Source: Streptomyces aurantiogriseus (GTDB taxonomy: Bacteria; Actinomycetota; Actinomycetes; Streptomycetales; Streptomycetaceae). From it: DNA of 64,000 nucleotides. This document shows positions 42,906-51,463 of the stretch, piece after piece (the first letter of the stretch is position 1; the number at the start of each line of letters is the position of its first letter). A program made the position numbers and the translations under genes. A model generated the notes under the pieces. It worked only from the letters and a program-made list of their open reading frames with translations, ran no database searches and was not told where the DNA came from. Location: assembly GCF_014649375.1 (NCBI RefSeq), contig NZ_BMSX01000009.1, positions 124,001-188,000 of the forward strand, in the 5' to 3' direction.

Positions 42906-44492
42906 GTGGATCAGTTGGCCCTGCTGTTCGTCCTGTTGCTCGGGGCCGTGGTGAGCGTCCCGCTCGGAGACCGGTGGGCCCTGCCCGCGCCGGTCCTGAT
43001 GACGTTGCTCGGGATCGTGCTCGCCATCCTCGACTTCGTACCCAATGTGAACATCCGGCCGGATCTGATCCTGCCCCTGCTGCTGCCGCCCCTGCTGTAC
43101 GCGGCGGTCCGGCGGACCTCCTGGCGGCAGTTCACGGCGAACAAACGCCCGATCTTCCTGCTCGCCGTGGCGCTGGTCTTCGTCACGATGCTCTGCGTGG
43201 CCACCGTCGCTCACGCGATCGTGCCCGGGCTGCCGGTCGCCGCGGCCCTCGCGCTCGGGGCGCTCGTCGCGCCGCCCGATCCCGTGGCCGCGACCGCGGT
43301 GGCCGGGCAACTCGGGCTGCCGCGACGGCTGGTGTCCATTCTGGAGGGCGAGGGGCTGTTCAACGACGTCACGGCCATCGTGCTGTACCACGTGGCGATC
43401 GCCGCGGTCGTGAGCGGGGCGTTCTCGCCGTGGCGGGCGGGGCTGGATCTCGTGCTGTCCGCCGTGGTGGCGGTGGCGGTCGGGCTCGCGCTGGGGTGGG
43501 GCGCCAACAAGCTCATGGACCTGCTCGGGGACGCGACCCTGCAGATCGGGCTGACGCTGCTCGTGCCGTACGCCTCGTACGTGATGGCGGAGGAGTTCCA
43601 CGGCTCCGGGGTGCTCGCCGTGCTCACCACCGCGCTGTACCTCGCCGAGTTCGCCACCGATCCGGACGACGTGATGACGCGGCTGGCCGGGCACACCTTC
43701 TGGAACATCGTCGACACGCTGGTCACCGGGGTCGCGTTCGGGCTGATCGGGCTGGAGCTGCACAACGCGATCCGGACGGCGTCCGGGCGGTGGGGGGAGA
43801 TGCTGGGGTGGGCTGCGGCGGTGGTCGGAGTCGTTGTCCTGGTGCGGCTGTTGTGGCTTCTGCCGGCCACCTGGCTCGCCCAGCGGATGCATGCCGGGCG
43901 GGATCACGACGAGGACATTCCGATGAGCTGGCGGGAGACCGTCGTCATGTGGTGGTCGGGGATGCGAGGGGTGGCCTCGGTGGCCTTGGCGCTGGCGATT
44001 CCGTTGAAGACCGAGGAGGGGGCGGCCTTTCCGGACCGGGACGAGATCGTGTTCATCGCCTTCGGGGTGATCATGGCGACGCTGGTGCTGCAGGGGCTGA
44101 CCCTGCCGTGGTTGGTGAAGCGGCTGGGGGTGCAGTCGGACACGGACCGGGAGAAGGCGTTCGAGAAGGAGTTGGCCGTGCGGGCGGCCAAGGCGGCGAA
44201 ACGGAGGCTTCGGGAGATCGAGGCCGAGGAGGAGCTGCCGGAGGAGTTGTCCGAGCAGATGGCGCGGCGCGCCTTCGACATCGGGTTGCGGATCAGCCCG
44301 GACATCGGGGAGGACGAGCGGCGGGAGGCGCATGAGCAGCGGGTACGGAGGTTGAAGCGGGTACGGCGGATTCAGGGGGAGATGCTGAGCGCGGCGCGGC
44401 ATGAGGTGGTTGCCGCGCGAAGTGAGGCGGGGGCCGATCCGGAGATCGTGGACCGGGTGTTGCGGCATCTTGATGTGCGCAGTCTGCGGTGA
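42906..44492 (+). CDS. Monovalent cation/proton antiporter, CPA1 (NhaP-like)
   Basis: I take the GTG at 42906 (528 residues), as GGAG lies eight bases upstream; a GTG nine bases earlier is an alternative. About twelve membrane helices cover residues 1-400. CPA1 marks: LLPPLLYAAVRRTSWRQF near residue 57, GALVAPPDPVAATAVAGQLG near residue 118 (the charged core), LEGEGLFNDVTAIVLY near residue 146, and WSGMRGVASVALALAIPL near residue 350. A charged, partly coiled cytoplasmic tail of ~130 residues ends the protein. It exports Na+ or K+ against H+; the ion is not certain. Confidence 0.92.
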   Translation: MDQLALLFVLLLGAVVSVPLGDRWALPAPVLMTLLGIVLAILDFVPNVNIRPDLILPLLLPPLLYAAVRRTSWRQFTANKRPIFLLAVALVFVTMLCVATVAHAIVPGLPVAAALALGALVAPPDPVAATAVAGQLGLPRRLVSILEGEGLFNDVTAIVLYHVAIAAVVSGAFSPWRAGLDLVLSAVVAVAVGLALGWGANKLMDLLGDATLQIGLTLLVPYASYVMAEEFHGSGVLAVLTTALYLAEFATDPDDVMTRLAGHTFWNIVDTLVTGVAFGLIGLELHNAIRTASGRWGEMLGWAAAVVGVVVLVRLLWLLPATWLAQRMHAGRDHDEDIPMSWRETVVMWWSGMRGVASVALALAIPLKTEEGAAFPDRDEIVFIAFGVIMATLVLQGLTLPWLVKRLGVQSDTDREKAFEKELAVRAAKAAKRRLREIEAEEELPEELSEQMARRAFDIGLRISPDIGEDERREAHEQRVRRLKRVRRIQGEMLSAARHEVVAARSEAGADPEIVDRVLRHLDVRSLR

Positions 44493-44519
44493 CCGTTGCG
44501 GCATCCTGATGCGCGGAGC
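44459..44519 (+). repeat. Imperfect 24 bp tandem duplication over the antiporter stop
   Basis: GTTGCGGCATCTTGATG (44459) and GTTGCGGCATCCTGATG (44496) begin two copies of a 24 base unit with three mismatches, 37 bases apart. The first lies inside the last codons of the antiporter and the second after its stop. A run of nine C follows at 44528-44536. It looks like a replication-slippage scar. Confidence 0.6.
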
Positions 44520-44597
44520 ACCGGTCGCCCCCCCCCAGGCGCCAGACAGGCTCCGACGGTCCTGCCGGCGCCACCCGTGCCCGCCGGGCGGCACGGG

Positions 44598-45716
44598 TCA
44601 GCGGTCCGCCCGTGGCGACTCGTGGGCGCGGCGCTGGCGCGGGGGCGCGCCGTCGGGGGACGGGAAGCCGTTCGAACGGCCCGGCGGCAGCAGCGCGTCC
44701 GCCGTGTTGACGCGAGGCAGCGCGTAGGGATGTTCCTCGGACAGCCAACGGATCATCTGCTCGCGGACCGTCACCCGGGCCGTCCAGATGTCGTCGGCGT
44801 CCTTGGCGGTCACCAGGGCCCGCACCTGCATGGTGTTCGGGGTGGTGTCCGTGACGTCGAGGCCGTAGGCGCGACCGTCCCAGGCCGGGCACTCGCGCAG
44901 GATGTCGCGCAGCTTCTCACGCATCGCGTCCAGCGGTGCCGAGTGGTCGACGTGCCAGTAGACGATGCCGGTCATCTGCGGGGTGCCGCGCGACCAGTTC
45001 TCGAACGGCTTGGACGTGAAGTACGAGACGGGCATCGTGATCCGGCGCTCGTCCCAGGTCCGCACGGTCAGGAAGGTCAGCGTGATCTCCTCGACCGTGC
45101 CCCACTCGCCGTCGACCACCACGGTGTCGCCGATGCGCACCATGTCGCCGAACGCGATCTGCAGCCCGGCGAACATGTTGCTCAACGTGGACTGGGCGGC
45201 GACACCGGCGACGATGCCGAGGATGCCGGCCGAGGCCAGCAGCGAGGCGCCCGCGGCGCGGAACGCCGGGAAGGTCAGCAGCATCGCGGCCGCGGCCACC
45301 ACACCGACGATGGCGGAGACCACGCGCATGATCAGCGACACCTGGGTGCGCACACGCCGCACCCGGGCCGCGTCGCGGTGGACGCGCGCGTACCGGCTGT
45401 ACGAGGTCTCCACCACCGCGGCGGCGATCCGGATCACCAGCCAGGCGGCGGCCCCGATCAGCACCAGCGTGAGCACCCGGCCGATGCCGACCTTGTGCTC
45501 CTGCAACAGCTCCGCCTCGTCGTACGACCCTCTCAGCAGCGCCGCGCACAGCACGAGCTGGTACGGGATGCGGCCACGGCGCAGCAGCCCCCACAGGGGC
45601 GTCTCGGGATGCCGTCGGTCGGCCTTGCACAGCAGTCGGTCGGTGGCCCAGCCGATGAGCAGTGTCAGCACGACCGAGCCGCCGACCACGATCACGGGGC
45701 GGAGTAGGTTCTCCAT
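44598..45716 (-). CDS. MscS-family mechanosensitive channel
   Basis: This 372-residue membrane protein has membrane segments near residues 5-24, 80-100 and 125-170. The pore helix and conserved beta domain follow: GIVAGVAAQSTLSNMFAGLQ near residue 186, then FGDMVRIGDTVVVDGEWGTV and ITLTFLTVRTWDERRITMPV. This is the small-conductance channel fold that releases solutes on hypo-osmotic shock. It has no large N-terminal extension. It converges on the antiporter and diverges from the hydrolase gene. Confidence 0.92.
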   Translation of the reverse strand: MENLLRPVIVVGGSVVLTLLIGWATDRLLCKADRRHPETPLWGLLRRGRIPYQLVLCAALLRGSYDEAELLQEHKVGIGRVLTLVLIGAAAWLVIRIAAAVVETSYSRYARVHRDAARVRRVRTQVSLIMRVVSAIVGVVAAAAMLLTFPAFRAAGASLLASAGILGIVAGVAAQSTLSNMFAGLQIAFGDMVRIGDTVVVDGEWGTVEEITLTFLTVRTWDERRITMPVSYFTSKPFENWSRGTPQMTGIVYWHVDHSAPLDAMREKLRDILRECPAWDGRAYGLDVTDTTPNTMQVRALVTAKDADDIWTARVTVREQMIRWLSEEHPYALPRVNTADALLPPGRSNGFPSPDGAPPRQRRAHESPRADR

Positions 45717-45753
45717 GCCTTCGAACGTAACCGGCCGGGCGGGGTCATGAACA

Positions 45754-45776
45754 TGTGCCTTTTGTGAAGAGGCACA
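45754..45776. promoter_or_regulatory. Inverted repeat between divergent mscS and hydrolase genes
   Basis: TGTGCCT and AGGCACA form perfect 7 bp arms around a nine base spacer (TTTGTGAAG), in the middle of the 122 base divergent promoter region. It is well placed to control both genes. Confidence 0.45.
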
Positions 45777-45838
45777 CGTGCGCTGTTGTCGGTTCCGGCT
45801 CGTGTGGCGTTGTCAGTGCCGGCTGGCACGATGGCCTC

Positions 45839-46408
45839 ATGAACATCATGCTCTTCCATTCGACCTATGGACTGCGTCCCGCGGTGCACGCGGCGGCGGA
45901 CCGGCTGCGCGCCGCCGGGCACGAGGTGTGGACGCCGGACCTCTTCGAGGGACGCACGTTCGACACGGTCGAGGAGGGCATGGCCCACGAGGAGAGGATC
46001 GGCAAGGACGAACTGCTGAAGAGAGCCGTCCTGGCCGCCGCGCCCTACTCGGAGCGCGGGCTGGTCTATGCCGGGTTCTCGCTCGGCGCGTCCATCGCGC
46101 AGACCCTCGCCCTCGGTGACGACAAGGCCCGCGGCCTGCTGCTCCTGCACGGCACCTCCGACCTGGCGCCGAACGCCTCGGTGGACGAGTTGCCGGTGCA
46201 ACTGCACGTCGCCGAGCCGGACCCGTTCGAGACCGACGACTGGCTGAGCGCCTGGTACCTCCAGATGGGCAGAGCCGGCGCCGATGTCGAGATCTACCGG
46301 TACGCCGGGGCCGGCCACGTCTACACCGACCCCGACCTGCCCGACTACGACGAGGAGGCGGCCGAGGCCACCTGGCGGGTGGCGCTCGGCTTCCTCGAGA
46401 CCCTCTAG
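45839..46408 (+). CDS. Dienelactone hydrolase-family alpha/beta hydrolase
   Basis: A 189-residue protein, shorter than classical dienelactone hydrolases (~235). The start MNIMLFHSTYGLRPAV begins the first strand, so the frame upstream is ignored. The nucleophile elbow GFSLGAS holds Ser where typical dienelactone hydrolases have Cys. The acid is probably in VAEPDPFETD and the His in GAGHVYTD. The substrate is unknown. Its stop shares a CTAG with the convergent phoD stop. Confidence 0.85.
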   Translation: MNIMLFHSTYGLRPAVHAAADRLRAAGHEVWTPDLFEGRTFDTVEEGMAHEERIGKDELLKRAVLAAAPYSERGLVYAGFSLGASIAQTLALGDDKARGLLLLHGTSDLAPNASVDELPVQLHVAEPDPFETDDWLSAWYLQMGRAGADVEIYRYAGAGHVYTDPDLPDYDEEAAEATWRVALGFLETL

Positions 46409-48087
46409 ACCGGGTCGTAGGTGCGCTCGACCTTCTGCGTGCCGGTGCGCGTGCGGTACGAACGCGTCCAGGAGGCGGTCGCGTCCTGCTTCGTCTTGTC
46501 GGACAGAACGTAGTAGTCCATCTGGGCGCGGTCGGCGGTGATGTCCAGGACGCCGTAGCCGTGGCGGTCGGTGTCGACCCAGTGGACGTGGCGGTTGGCG
46601 GCCTTGATGATCGGCGCGGCGATTGCGGAGACCGTGCCCTCGGGGACCTTCACGAGGTCGTCGAGGTTGTCGGAGGTCACGGAGGTGACCACGAACTCCG
46701 TGGCGGCCGAGGCCGACAGCGGGTACGTTCCGGCGTCCACCGGCACGTCGTTGGCCCACGCCATGTGGATGTCGCCGGTCAGGAACACGGTGTTGCGGAT
46801 GGCGTTCGAGCGCAGGTGGGCGAGGAGTTCACGGCGGTCGTCCGTGTAGCCGTCCCACTGGTCGGTGTTGAGGGCGAGGCCCTCCTGCGGCAGGCCGAGG
46901 AGCTTGGCGAGCGGCTTGAGCAGGTCCGCGGAGAGCGAGCCGATGGCGAACGGCGAGATCATCACCGAGTTGCCGACCAGCCGCCAGGTGGTGTCGGACG
47001 CCTTCAACCCGGCCTTCAGCCAGTCCAGTTGGGCGCGGCCGGTGAGGGTGCGGTCGGGGTCGTCGACGTCGCCGTCGCCGACGGAGACCTGCTGGGAGCG
47101 GAAGGACCGCAGGTCGAGCAGGGACAGGTCGGCGAGCTTGCCGAAGCGCAGCCTGCGGTAGGTGGTGCCCGCGACGGCCGGACGGACCGGCATCCACTCG
47201 AAGTAGGCTTGCTTGGCGACCGCCTGACGGGTCGGCCAGGTGCCCTCCGTGCCCTCGGTGTGGTTCTCGGCGCCGCCCGTCCAGGCGTCGTTGGCGATCT
47301 CGTGGTCGTCCCAGATGGCGATGCAGGGTGCCTTCGCGTGCAGGGCCTGCAGGTCCGGGTCGGTCTTGTACTTGCCGTGCCGGGTGCGGTAGTCGGCGAG
47401 CGTGAGGATCTCGTGCGCGGGCGCGTGCTGCCGTACGACGGTGCCGCGCGTGCCGTACCCGCCGGTGCCGTACTCGTAGATGTAGTCGCCGAGGTGCAGC
47501 CAGGCGTCGAGGTCGCCGCGGGCGGCGAGGTGGCGGTACGAGGAGAAGTAGCCGGCCTCCCAGTTGGCGCAGGAGACCACACCGAAGCGGAGGTTGGCCA
47601 CGGACGCGTTCGCCGCCGGCGCGGTGCGGGTACGCGCCACCGGGGAGTCGGTCCCGCCGGCCGAGAAGCGGAACCAGTAGTCGGTGGCCGGCTCCAGGCC
47701 GCGCACATCGGCCTTGACGGTGTGGTCGGAGGCGGCGGTCGCGGTGACGGAACCCTTGGCCACGATGGCCGTCAGCGCCTTGTCCTTGGCGATGACCCAC
47801 TCGACCTCGGTGTCCGGGCCGAGCCCGGAGCCCGGTATCGCCTCGGCGGTGGGCGTCACCCGGGTCCACAGCAGGACCCCGTCGGGCAGCGGGTCGCCGG
47901 AGGCGACACCGTGCAGGAAGGCCGGGGCGTCCTCGGCGGCCCGGGCGGGCAGCGCGGCGGCGAGCGGGCCGGCCAGCGCGGCGGTGGCGGCGGCCGCCTT
48001 GACGACCGTACGGCGGCGCGGCGCAGAGGAGTTGGCGCGGGCGGGCAGCGCGTCGGCGCTCTCTGTTGATCTGTATCGACTGGTCAC
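46405..48087 (-). CDS. phoD: Tat-exported alkaline phosphatase PhoD
   Basis: This 560-residue secreted phosphodiesterase/phosphatase of the PhoD family uses Ca/Fe-type metal chemistry. The Tat signal is RRRTVVKAAAATAALAG near residue 25, cleaved after ALPARA. Metal and active-site motifs: FGVVSCANWEAGY near residue 168, WLHLGDYIYEYG near residue 191, WDDHEIANDAW near residue 255, and FLTGDIHMAWAN near residue 430. The GTG at 48087 starts the frame. PhoP-type direct repeats (48187-48211) and an inverted repeat over the start suggest phosphate control. An upstream terminator separates it from the DsbA gene. Confidence 0.94.
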   Translation of the reverse strand: MTSRYRSTESADALPARANSSAPRRRTVVKAAAATAALAGPLAAALPARAAEDAPAFLHGVASGDPLPDGVLLWTRVTPTAEAIPGSGLGPDTEVEWVIAKDKALTAIVAKGSVTATAASDHTVKADVRGLEPATDYWFRFSAGGTDSPVARTRTAPAANASVANLRFGVVSCANWEAGYFSSYRHLAARGDLDAWLHLGDYIYEYGTGGYGTRGTVVRQHAPAHEILTLADYRTRHGKYKTDPDLQALHAKAPCIAIWDDHEIANDAWTGGAENHTEGTEGTWPTRQAVAKQAYFEWMPVRPAVAGTTYRRLRFGKLADLSLLDLRSFRSQQVSVGDGDVDDPDRTLTGRAQLDWLKAGLKASDTTWRLVGNSVMISPFAIGSLSADLLKPLAKLLGLPQEGLALNTDQWDGYTDDRRELLAHLRSNAIRNTVFLTGDIHMAWANDVPVDAGTYPLSASAATEFVVTSVTSDNLDDLVKVPEGTVSAIAAPIIKAANRHVHWVDTDRHGYGVLDITADRAQMDYYVLSDKTKQDATASWTRSYRTRTGTQKVERTYDPV

Positions 48088-48110
48088 GGGCGATCAGATT
48101 ACTGACCAGT
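48079..48110. promoter_or_regulatory. Inverted repeat over the phoD start codon
   Basis: ACTGGTCA (48079-48086) and TGACCAGT (48103-48110) are perfect 8 bp arms, 16 bases apart. The left arm lies in the phoD start codon. It may be an operator or a leader structure masking the start; the core resembles the operator half-site at 7765. Confidence 0.4.
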
Positions 48111-48117
48111 ACGACAA

Positions 48118-48151
48118 AGAGCGGGCGAACCGGCAAAAGTTCGCCCGCTCT
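48118..48151 (-). terminator. Terminator after the DsbA-like gene
   Basis: AGAGCGGGCGAAC pairs with GTTCGCCCGCTCT over 13 bp with an eight base loop. Read on the minus strand the stem is followed by TTTGT, a short U tract. It separates the DsbA-like gene from phoD. Confidence 0.75.
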
Positions 48152-48186
48152 TCGACTAGGCGTCGGATCGGACCAGAAGCAAGCGT

Positions 48187-48211
48187 GTTCAGGCTTGTTC
48201 AGACCCGTTCA
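48187..48211. promoter_or_regulatory. PHO-box-like direct repeats
   Basis: GTTCA recurs at 48187, 48197 and 48207, giving GTTCAGGCTT, GTTCAGACCC and GTTCACGCCG. PhoP sites in Streptomyces are GTTCACC-type direct repeats of 11 bases; the period here is 10 and the orientation is opposite to phoD. Position upstream of a phoD gene makes it a candidate, but the terminator lies between. Confidence 0.35.
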
Positions 48212-48218
48212 CGCCGGA

Positions 48219-49046
48219 TCAGCCCTTGAGGGCCGCCTCGATCGCGGTGTTGAAGTCGGCGACCGTCATCGGCGCGTTCTTTCCGTCGGAGCCGGTCAGC
48301 GTCTTGCCGTCCATCTTCAGCGTCGGAGTGCCCGTCACACCGCTGTCGTCGAACGTCTTGGACATCTCCAGGGCCCACTTGTCGAAGGTGCCGTTCTTCA
48401 CGGCGTCCTGGAACTTCGCGTTGCCCTTCAGCGCGGAGACCGTGTCCGCCACCTTGATCAGGTAGCTGTCGTCCTTGAACTTGTCGTCGCTCTCCTCGGG
48501 GTGGTACTTCGCCGAGTACAGCGCGGTCTTGTACTCGAGGAACGCCTCGGGGCTGACGTTGAGCGCGGCGCCCAGGGCGCTCAGCGCGTTCTTGGAGCCC
48601 TCGCCGGTCAGGCTCCGGTCGAGGAAGGTGGCGCCGACGAACTGGATCTTGTACTTGCCGGCGTCGTAGCCCGCCTTCACCGTCGCGCCGACGGTCTGCT
48701 CGAACTGGGCGCAGACCGGGCAGCGCGGGTCCTCGTAGAGCGCGAGGGTCTTCTTGGCGGTGCTCTTGCCGATGACGACGGTCGTGCCGTTCTCGCCGGT
48801 GGAGTTGGCCGGCTTGACCAGCTTGGCGTCCTTGGCCTCTTCCCAGTAGCCGGGCTTGTTGGCCTGGACGACGGCGTAGCCTATGCCGCCGGCCGCGGCC
48901 AGCACGCCGACGACCGAGCAGGCGACGATGACCTGCCGCTTGATCTTGGCCTTCTTGGCCTGGCGCTCGCGCTCGAGGCGCAGCCGCTCCCGGGCCGCCG
49001 TCTTCGCCGCCTGGGTGTTCCGCTTGCTCATAGGGGTGTTCTCCAT
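48219..49046 (-). CDS. DsbA-like thioredoxin-fold membrane-anchored protein
   Basis: A 275-residue protein with a basic cytoplasmic N-terminus (RERLRLERERQAKKAKIK), one membrane helix at about residues 39-58, and an extracytoplasmic thioredoxin fold. The redox motif is CPVC (YEDPRCPVCAQFEQ, near residue 110) and the cis-Pro is in TGTPTLKMDG. It resembles actinobacterial DsbA/thioredoxin_4 proteins that oxidise or isomerise disulfides of exported proteins. Starts at 49046 or 49031 (MSKRNTQAA) are both possible. The gene is 76 bases downstream of a membrane-protein gene on the same strand. Confidence 0.92.
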   Translation of the reverse strand: MENTPMSKRNTQAAKTAARERLRLERERQAKKAKIKRQVIVACSVVGVLAAAGGIGYAVVQANKPGYWEEAKDAKLVKPANSTGENGTTVVIGKSTAKKTLALYEDPRCPVCAQFEQTVGATVKAGYDAGKYKIQFVGATFLDRSLTGEGSKNALSALGAALNVSPEAFLEYKTALYSAKYHPEESDDKFKDDSYLIKVADTVSALKGNAKFQDAVKNGTFDKWALEMSKTFDDSGVTGTPTLKMDGKTLTGSDGKNAPMTVADFNTAIEAALKG

Positions 49047-49122
49047 GTGGGACGCGCACAGGGTGTGCGCGGGATACGTGTGGGGACTGCTCGTGCTGGG
49101 CGAGGTGCGCCGGCTGTGCAGC

Positions 49123-49821
49123 TCAGGCGCAGGCGAGAGCGACCGAGTGCGGCGGTCCCCGCCGTCCCAGGGAGTGCACGAGGATCCGGTCGCGGGCGGT
49201 GACCGTACGGTGCGTGGGCCGCGGCAGGCGGCGGGCCGCCGGGGCGCGTCGGACGGTCACGGCGGAGACGGCCAGCAGCAGCGGCCGGAACGTGGTCGCG
49301 GCGGCTGCCCGCAGCAGCTGGGCCAGCGCCCGCTCGCCCCGGCGCAGCCAGGCGGCGGCGACGAGGCCGACGGAGACATGGGCGCCGAGCAGCAGCCAGG
49401 CGGTGGCCGGGTCGGCGTGGGCGAGAAGACCGCCGAGCTTGTCCGGGTCGGTGCCGGTGACCTGGGCCAGCGGGGTGCCGACGCGGGTGCCGTCGCCGCA
49501 CAGCACGTCCCAGCCGACCGAGGCCAGCGGGCCGGCGACCGGGCCGCCCGCGCGGCCGTAGCAGACGTGCTGGCCGGTGGTGAAGACGGTGTCGGCCGCC
49601 AGCTCCAGCGGGATCAGCAGGGCGGCGATCCGCCCGAAGCCGCACTCGCGGCCCGCGAGGGCGTACGCGAGGACGAACACGGCGGCCGCGACGGCGGCCA
49701 CCGTGTTGAGCGGCAGCGGGGCCCGGGACAGCAGCACGTGCGACGCGGTGCTGAGCGTCACGACGAAGGCCGTGAACAGCGCCGCGCGTACGGCTCTGAG
49801 TCGGGTACCGGATATGTCCAT
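49123..49821 (-). CDS. Uncharacterised polytopic membrane protein
   Basis: A 232-residue protein with four or five hydrophobic segments (about residues 10-28, 38-56, 64-80, 140-160, 172-188). Two Cys lie between the third and fourth segments (HVCYG and VLCGDG), a possible disulfide pair in an external loop. The tail is basic and ends HSVALACA. It is encoded just before the DsbA-like gene. The paired external Cys and neighbour hint at thiol chemistry, though it does not carry the quinone-reductase CxxC of VKOR or DsbB. Function unknown. Confidence 0.75.
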   Translation of the reverse strand: MDISGTRLRAVRAALFTAFVVTLSTASHVLLSRAPLPLNTVAAVAAAVFVLAYALAGRECGFGRIAALLIPLELAADTVFTTGQHVCYGRAGGPVAGPLASVGWDVLCGDGTRVGTPLAQVTGTDPDKLGGLLAHADPATAWLLLGAHVSVGLVAAAWLRRGERALAQLLRAAAATTFRPLLLAVSAVTVRRAPAARRLPRPTHRTVTARDRILVHSLGRRGPPHSVALACA

Positions 49822-49933
49822 GGCGGTGGAAGTGTGTCACGCGCTCCTGTAAGAGACCCCTAAAGGGTCACTGTGAGAGCCCTATTCGTTATGGATGCCA
49901 CAGGGACGCCCCAGGGATGCCGAGGGGATCCCG

Positions 49934-51259
49934 TCACAGTCCCGGGATCCGGCCGTTGCGGAACAGGTCGACGAAGATCTGGTGGTCCGCACGCGCGCGT
50001 GCGCCGTAGGTGTGCGCGAAGTCCACCAGCAGGGGCGCGAAGCCCTCCTCGTCGGCCGCGATGGCCGCGTCGATGGCCCGCTCGGTGGAGAAGGGCACCA
50101 GGGACTCGCCGGAGGTGTCGTCCGCCGCCGCGTGCATCGTGGCCGTGGCCCGGCCCAGGTCGGCGACGACGGCCGCGATCTCCTCCGGGTCGTCGATGTC
50201 GCTCCAGTCGAGGTCCACCGCGTACGGCGAGACCTCGGCGACCAGCTGGCCCGCGCCGTCCAGCTCGGTCCAGCCCAGCCACGGGTCGGCGTGGGCCTGC
50301 AGGGCGCGCTGGGAGATCACCGTGCGGTGCCCCTCGTGCTGGAAGTAGTCGCGGATCGCCTGGTCGGTGATGTGCCGGGAGACGGCCGGGGTCTGGGCCT
50401 GCTTGATGTAGATCACGACGTCGTTCTCCAGGGCGTCGCTGTGCCCCTCCAGCAGGATGTTGTACGACGGCAGGCCGGCCGAGCCGATGCCGATGCCCCG
50501 GCGGCCGACGACGTCCTTCACGCGGTAGGAGTCCGGGCGGGCCAGGGAGGTCTCCGGCAGCGTCTCCAGATAGCCGTCGAAGGCCGCCAGCACCTTGTAG
50601 CGCGTGGCCGCGTCCAGCTCGATGGAGCCACCTCCGGGCGCGAAGCGGCGCTCGAAGTCGCGGATCTCCGTCATGGAGTCCAGCAGCCCGAAGCGGGTCA
50701 GGGAGCGGGCGTCGCGCAGCGCGTCCAGGAGCGGACCCTCAGCCGTGTCCAGCGTGAACGGGGGCACCTCGTCGCGCTTGGCGCCGGTGGCCAGCGCGTG
50801 GACCCGCTCGCGGTACGCGCCCGCGTACACCTCCACCAGGTCGGTGATCTGGTCGTCGCCGAGCGCCTTCGCGTACCCGATGAGGGCGATGGAGGCGGAG
50901 AAGCGCTTGAGGTCCCAGGTGAAGGGGCCGACGTACGCCTCGTCGAAGTCGTTGACGTTGAAGATCAGGCGGCCCTGCGAGTCCATGTACGTGCCGAAGT
51001 TCTCGGCGTGCAGGTCGCCGTGGATCCACACGCGCGAGGTGCGCTCGTCGAGGAACGGGCCGCCCCGCTTCTCTTCGTCCAGGTCGTGGTAGAAGAGCGC
51101 CGCCGTACCCCGGTAGAACGCGAACGCCGAGGCCGCCATCTTCCGGAACTTCACACGGAACGCGGCCGGGTCGGCGGCCAGGAGCTCGCCGAAGGCGGTG
51201 TCGAAGACGGCGAGGATCTCCTCGCCGCGAGGCTCGTCGTTGAGCTGCGGGACCGACAT
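49934..51259 (-). CDS. DUF2252 family protein
   Basis: This 441-residue protein starts at ATG 51259 with AGGAGG nine bases upstream. The family is related to kinase-like (aminoglycoside phosphotransferase) folds. Features in order: KFRKMAASAFAFYRGTA near residue 37, WIHGDLHAENFGTY near residue 82 (catalytic-loop like HGDLHxEN), NDFDEAYVGPF near residue 106 (DFD like a metal-binding Asp), and RRGIGIGSAGLPSYNILLEG near residue 250. The true substrate is unknown. It is divergent from dnaE. The frame stays open far into the dnaE antisense, which I ignore. Confidence 0.88.
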   Translation of the reverse strand: MSVPQLNDEPRGEEILAVFDTAFGELLAADPAAFRVKFRKMAASAFAFYRGTAALFYHDLDEEKRGGPFLDERTSRVWIHGDLHAENFGTYMDSQGRLIFNVNDFDEAYVGPFTWDLKRFSASIALIGYAKALGDDQITDLVEVYAGAYRERVHALATGAKRDEVPPFTLDTAEGPLLDALRDARSLTRFGLLDSMTEIRDFERRFAPGGGSIELDAATRYKVLAAFDGYLETLPETSLARPDSYRVKDVVGRRGIGIGSAGLPSYNILLEGHSDALENDVVIYIKQAQTPAVSRHITDQAIRDYFQHEGHRTVISQRALQAHADPWLGWTELDGAGQLVAEVSPYAVDLDWSDIDDPEEIAAVVADLGRATATMHAAADDTSGESLVPFSTERAIDAAIAADEEGFAPLLVDFAHTYGARARADHQIFVDLFRNGRIPGL

Positions 51260-51463
51260 CGCGGGGTGCCTCCTGGTGCATGACATGTACGACAGCGTGT
51301 CTGTCGTCTCCAACGGCCGTGGGCATGCGAAAGTGCCCGCGGCTCTCGCTGTGAAGGTACGCGGGGGAGCCCTCCGAGTGTCAGTGCCGAGGCATAGACT
51401 TCGACGCTGACCCCCGGACTGTCCGCCCGCCTGTCGTCGAGTGTTTCCCTTGGAGGCCACGCC

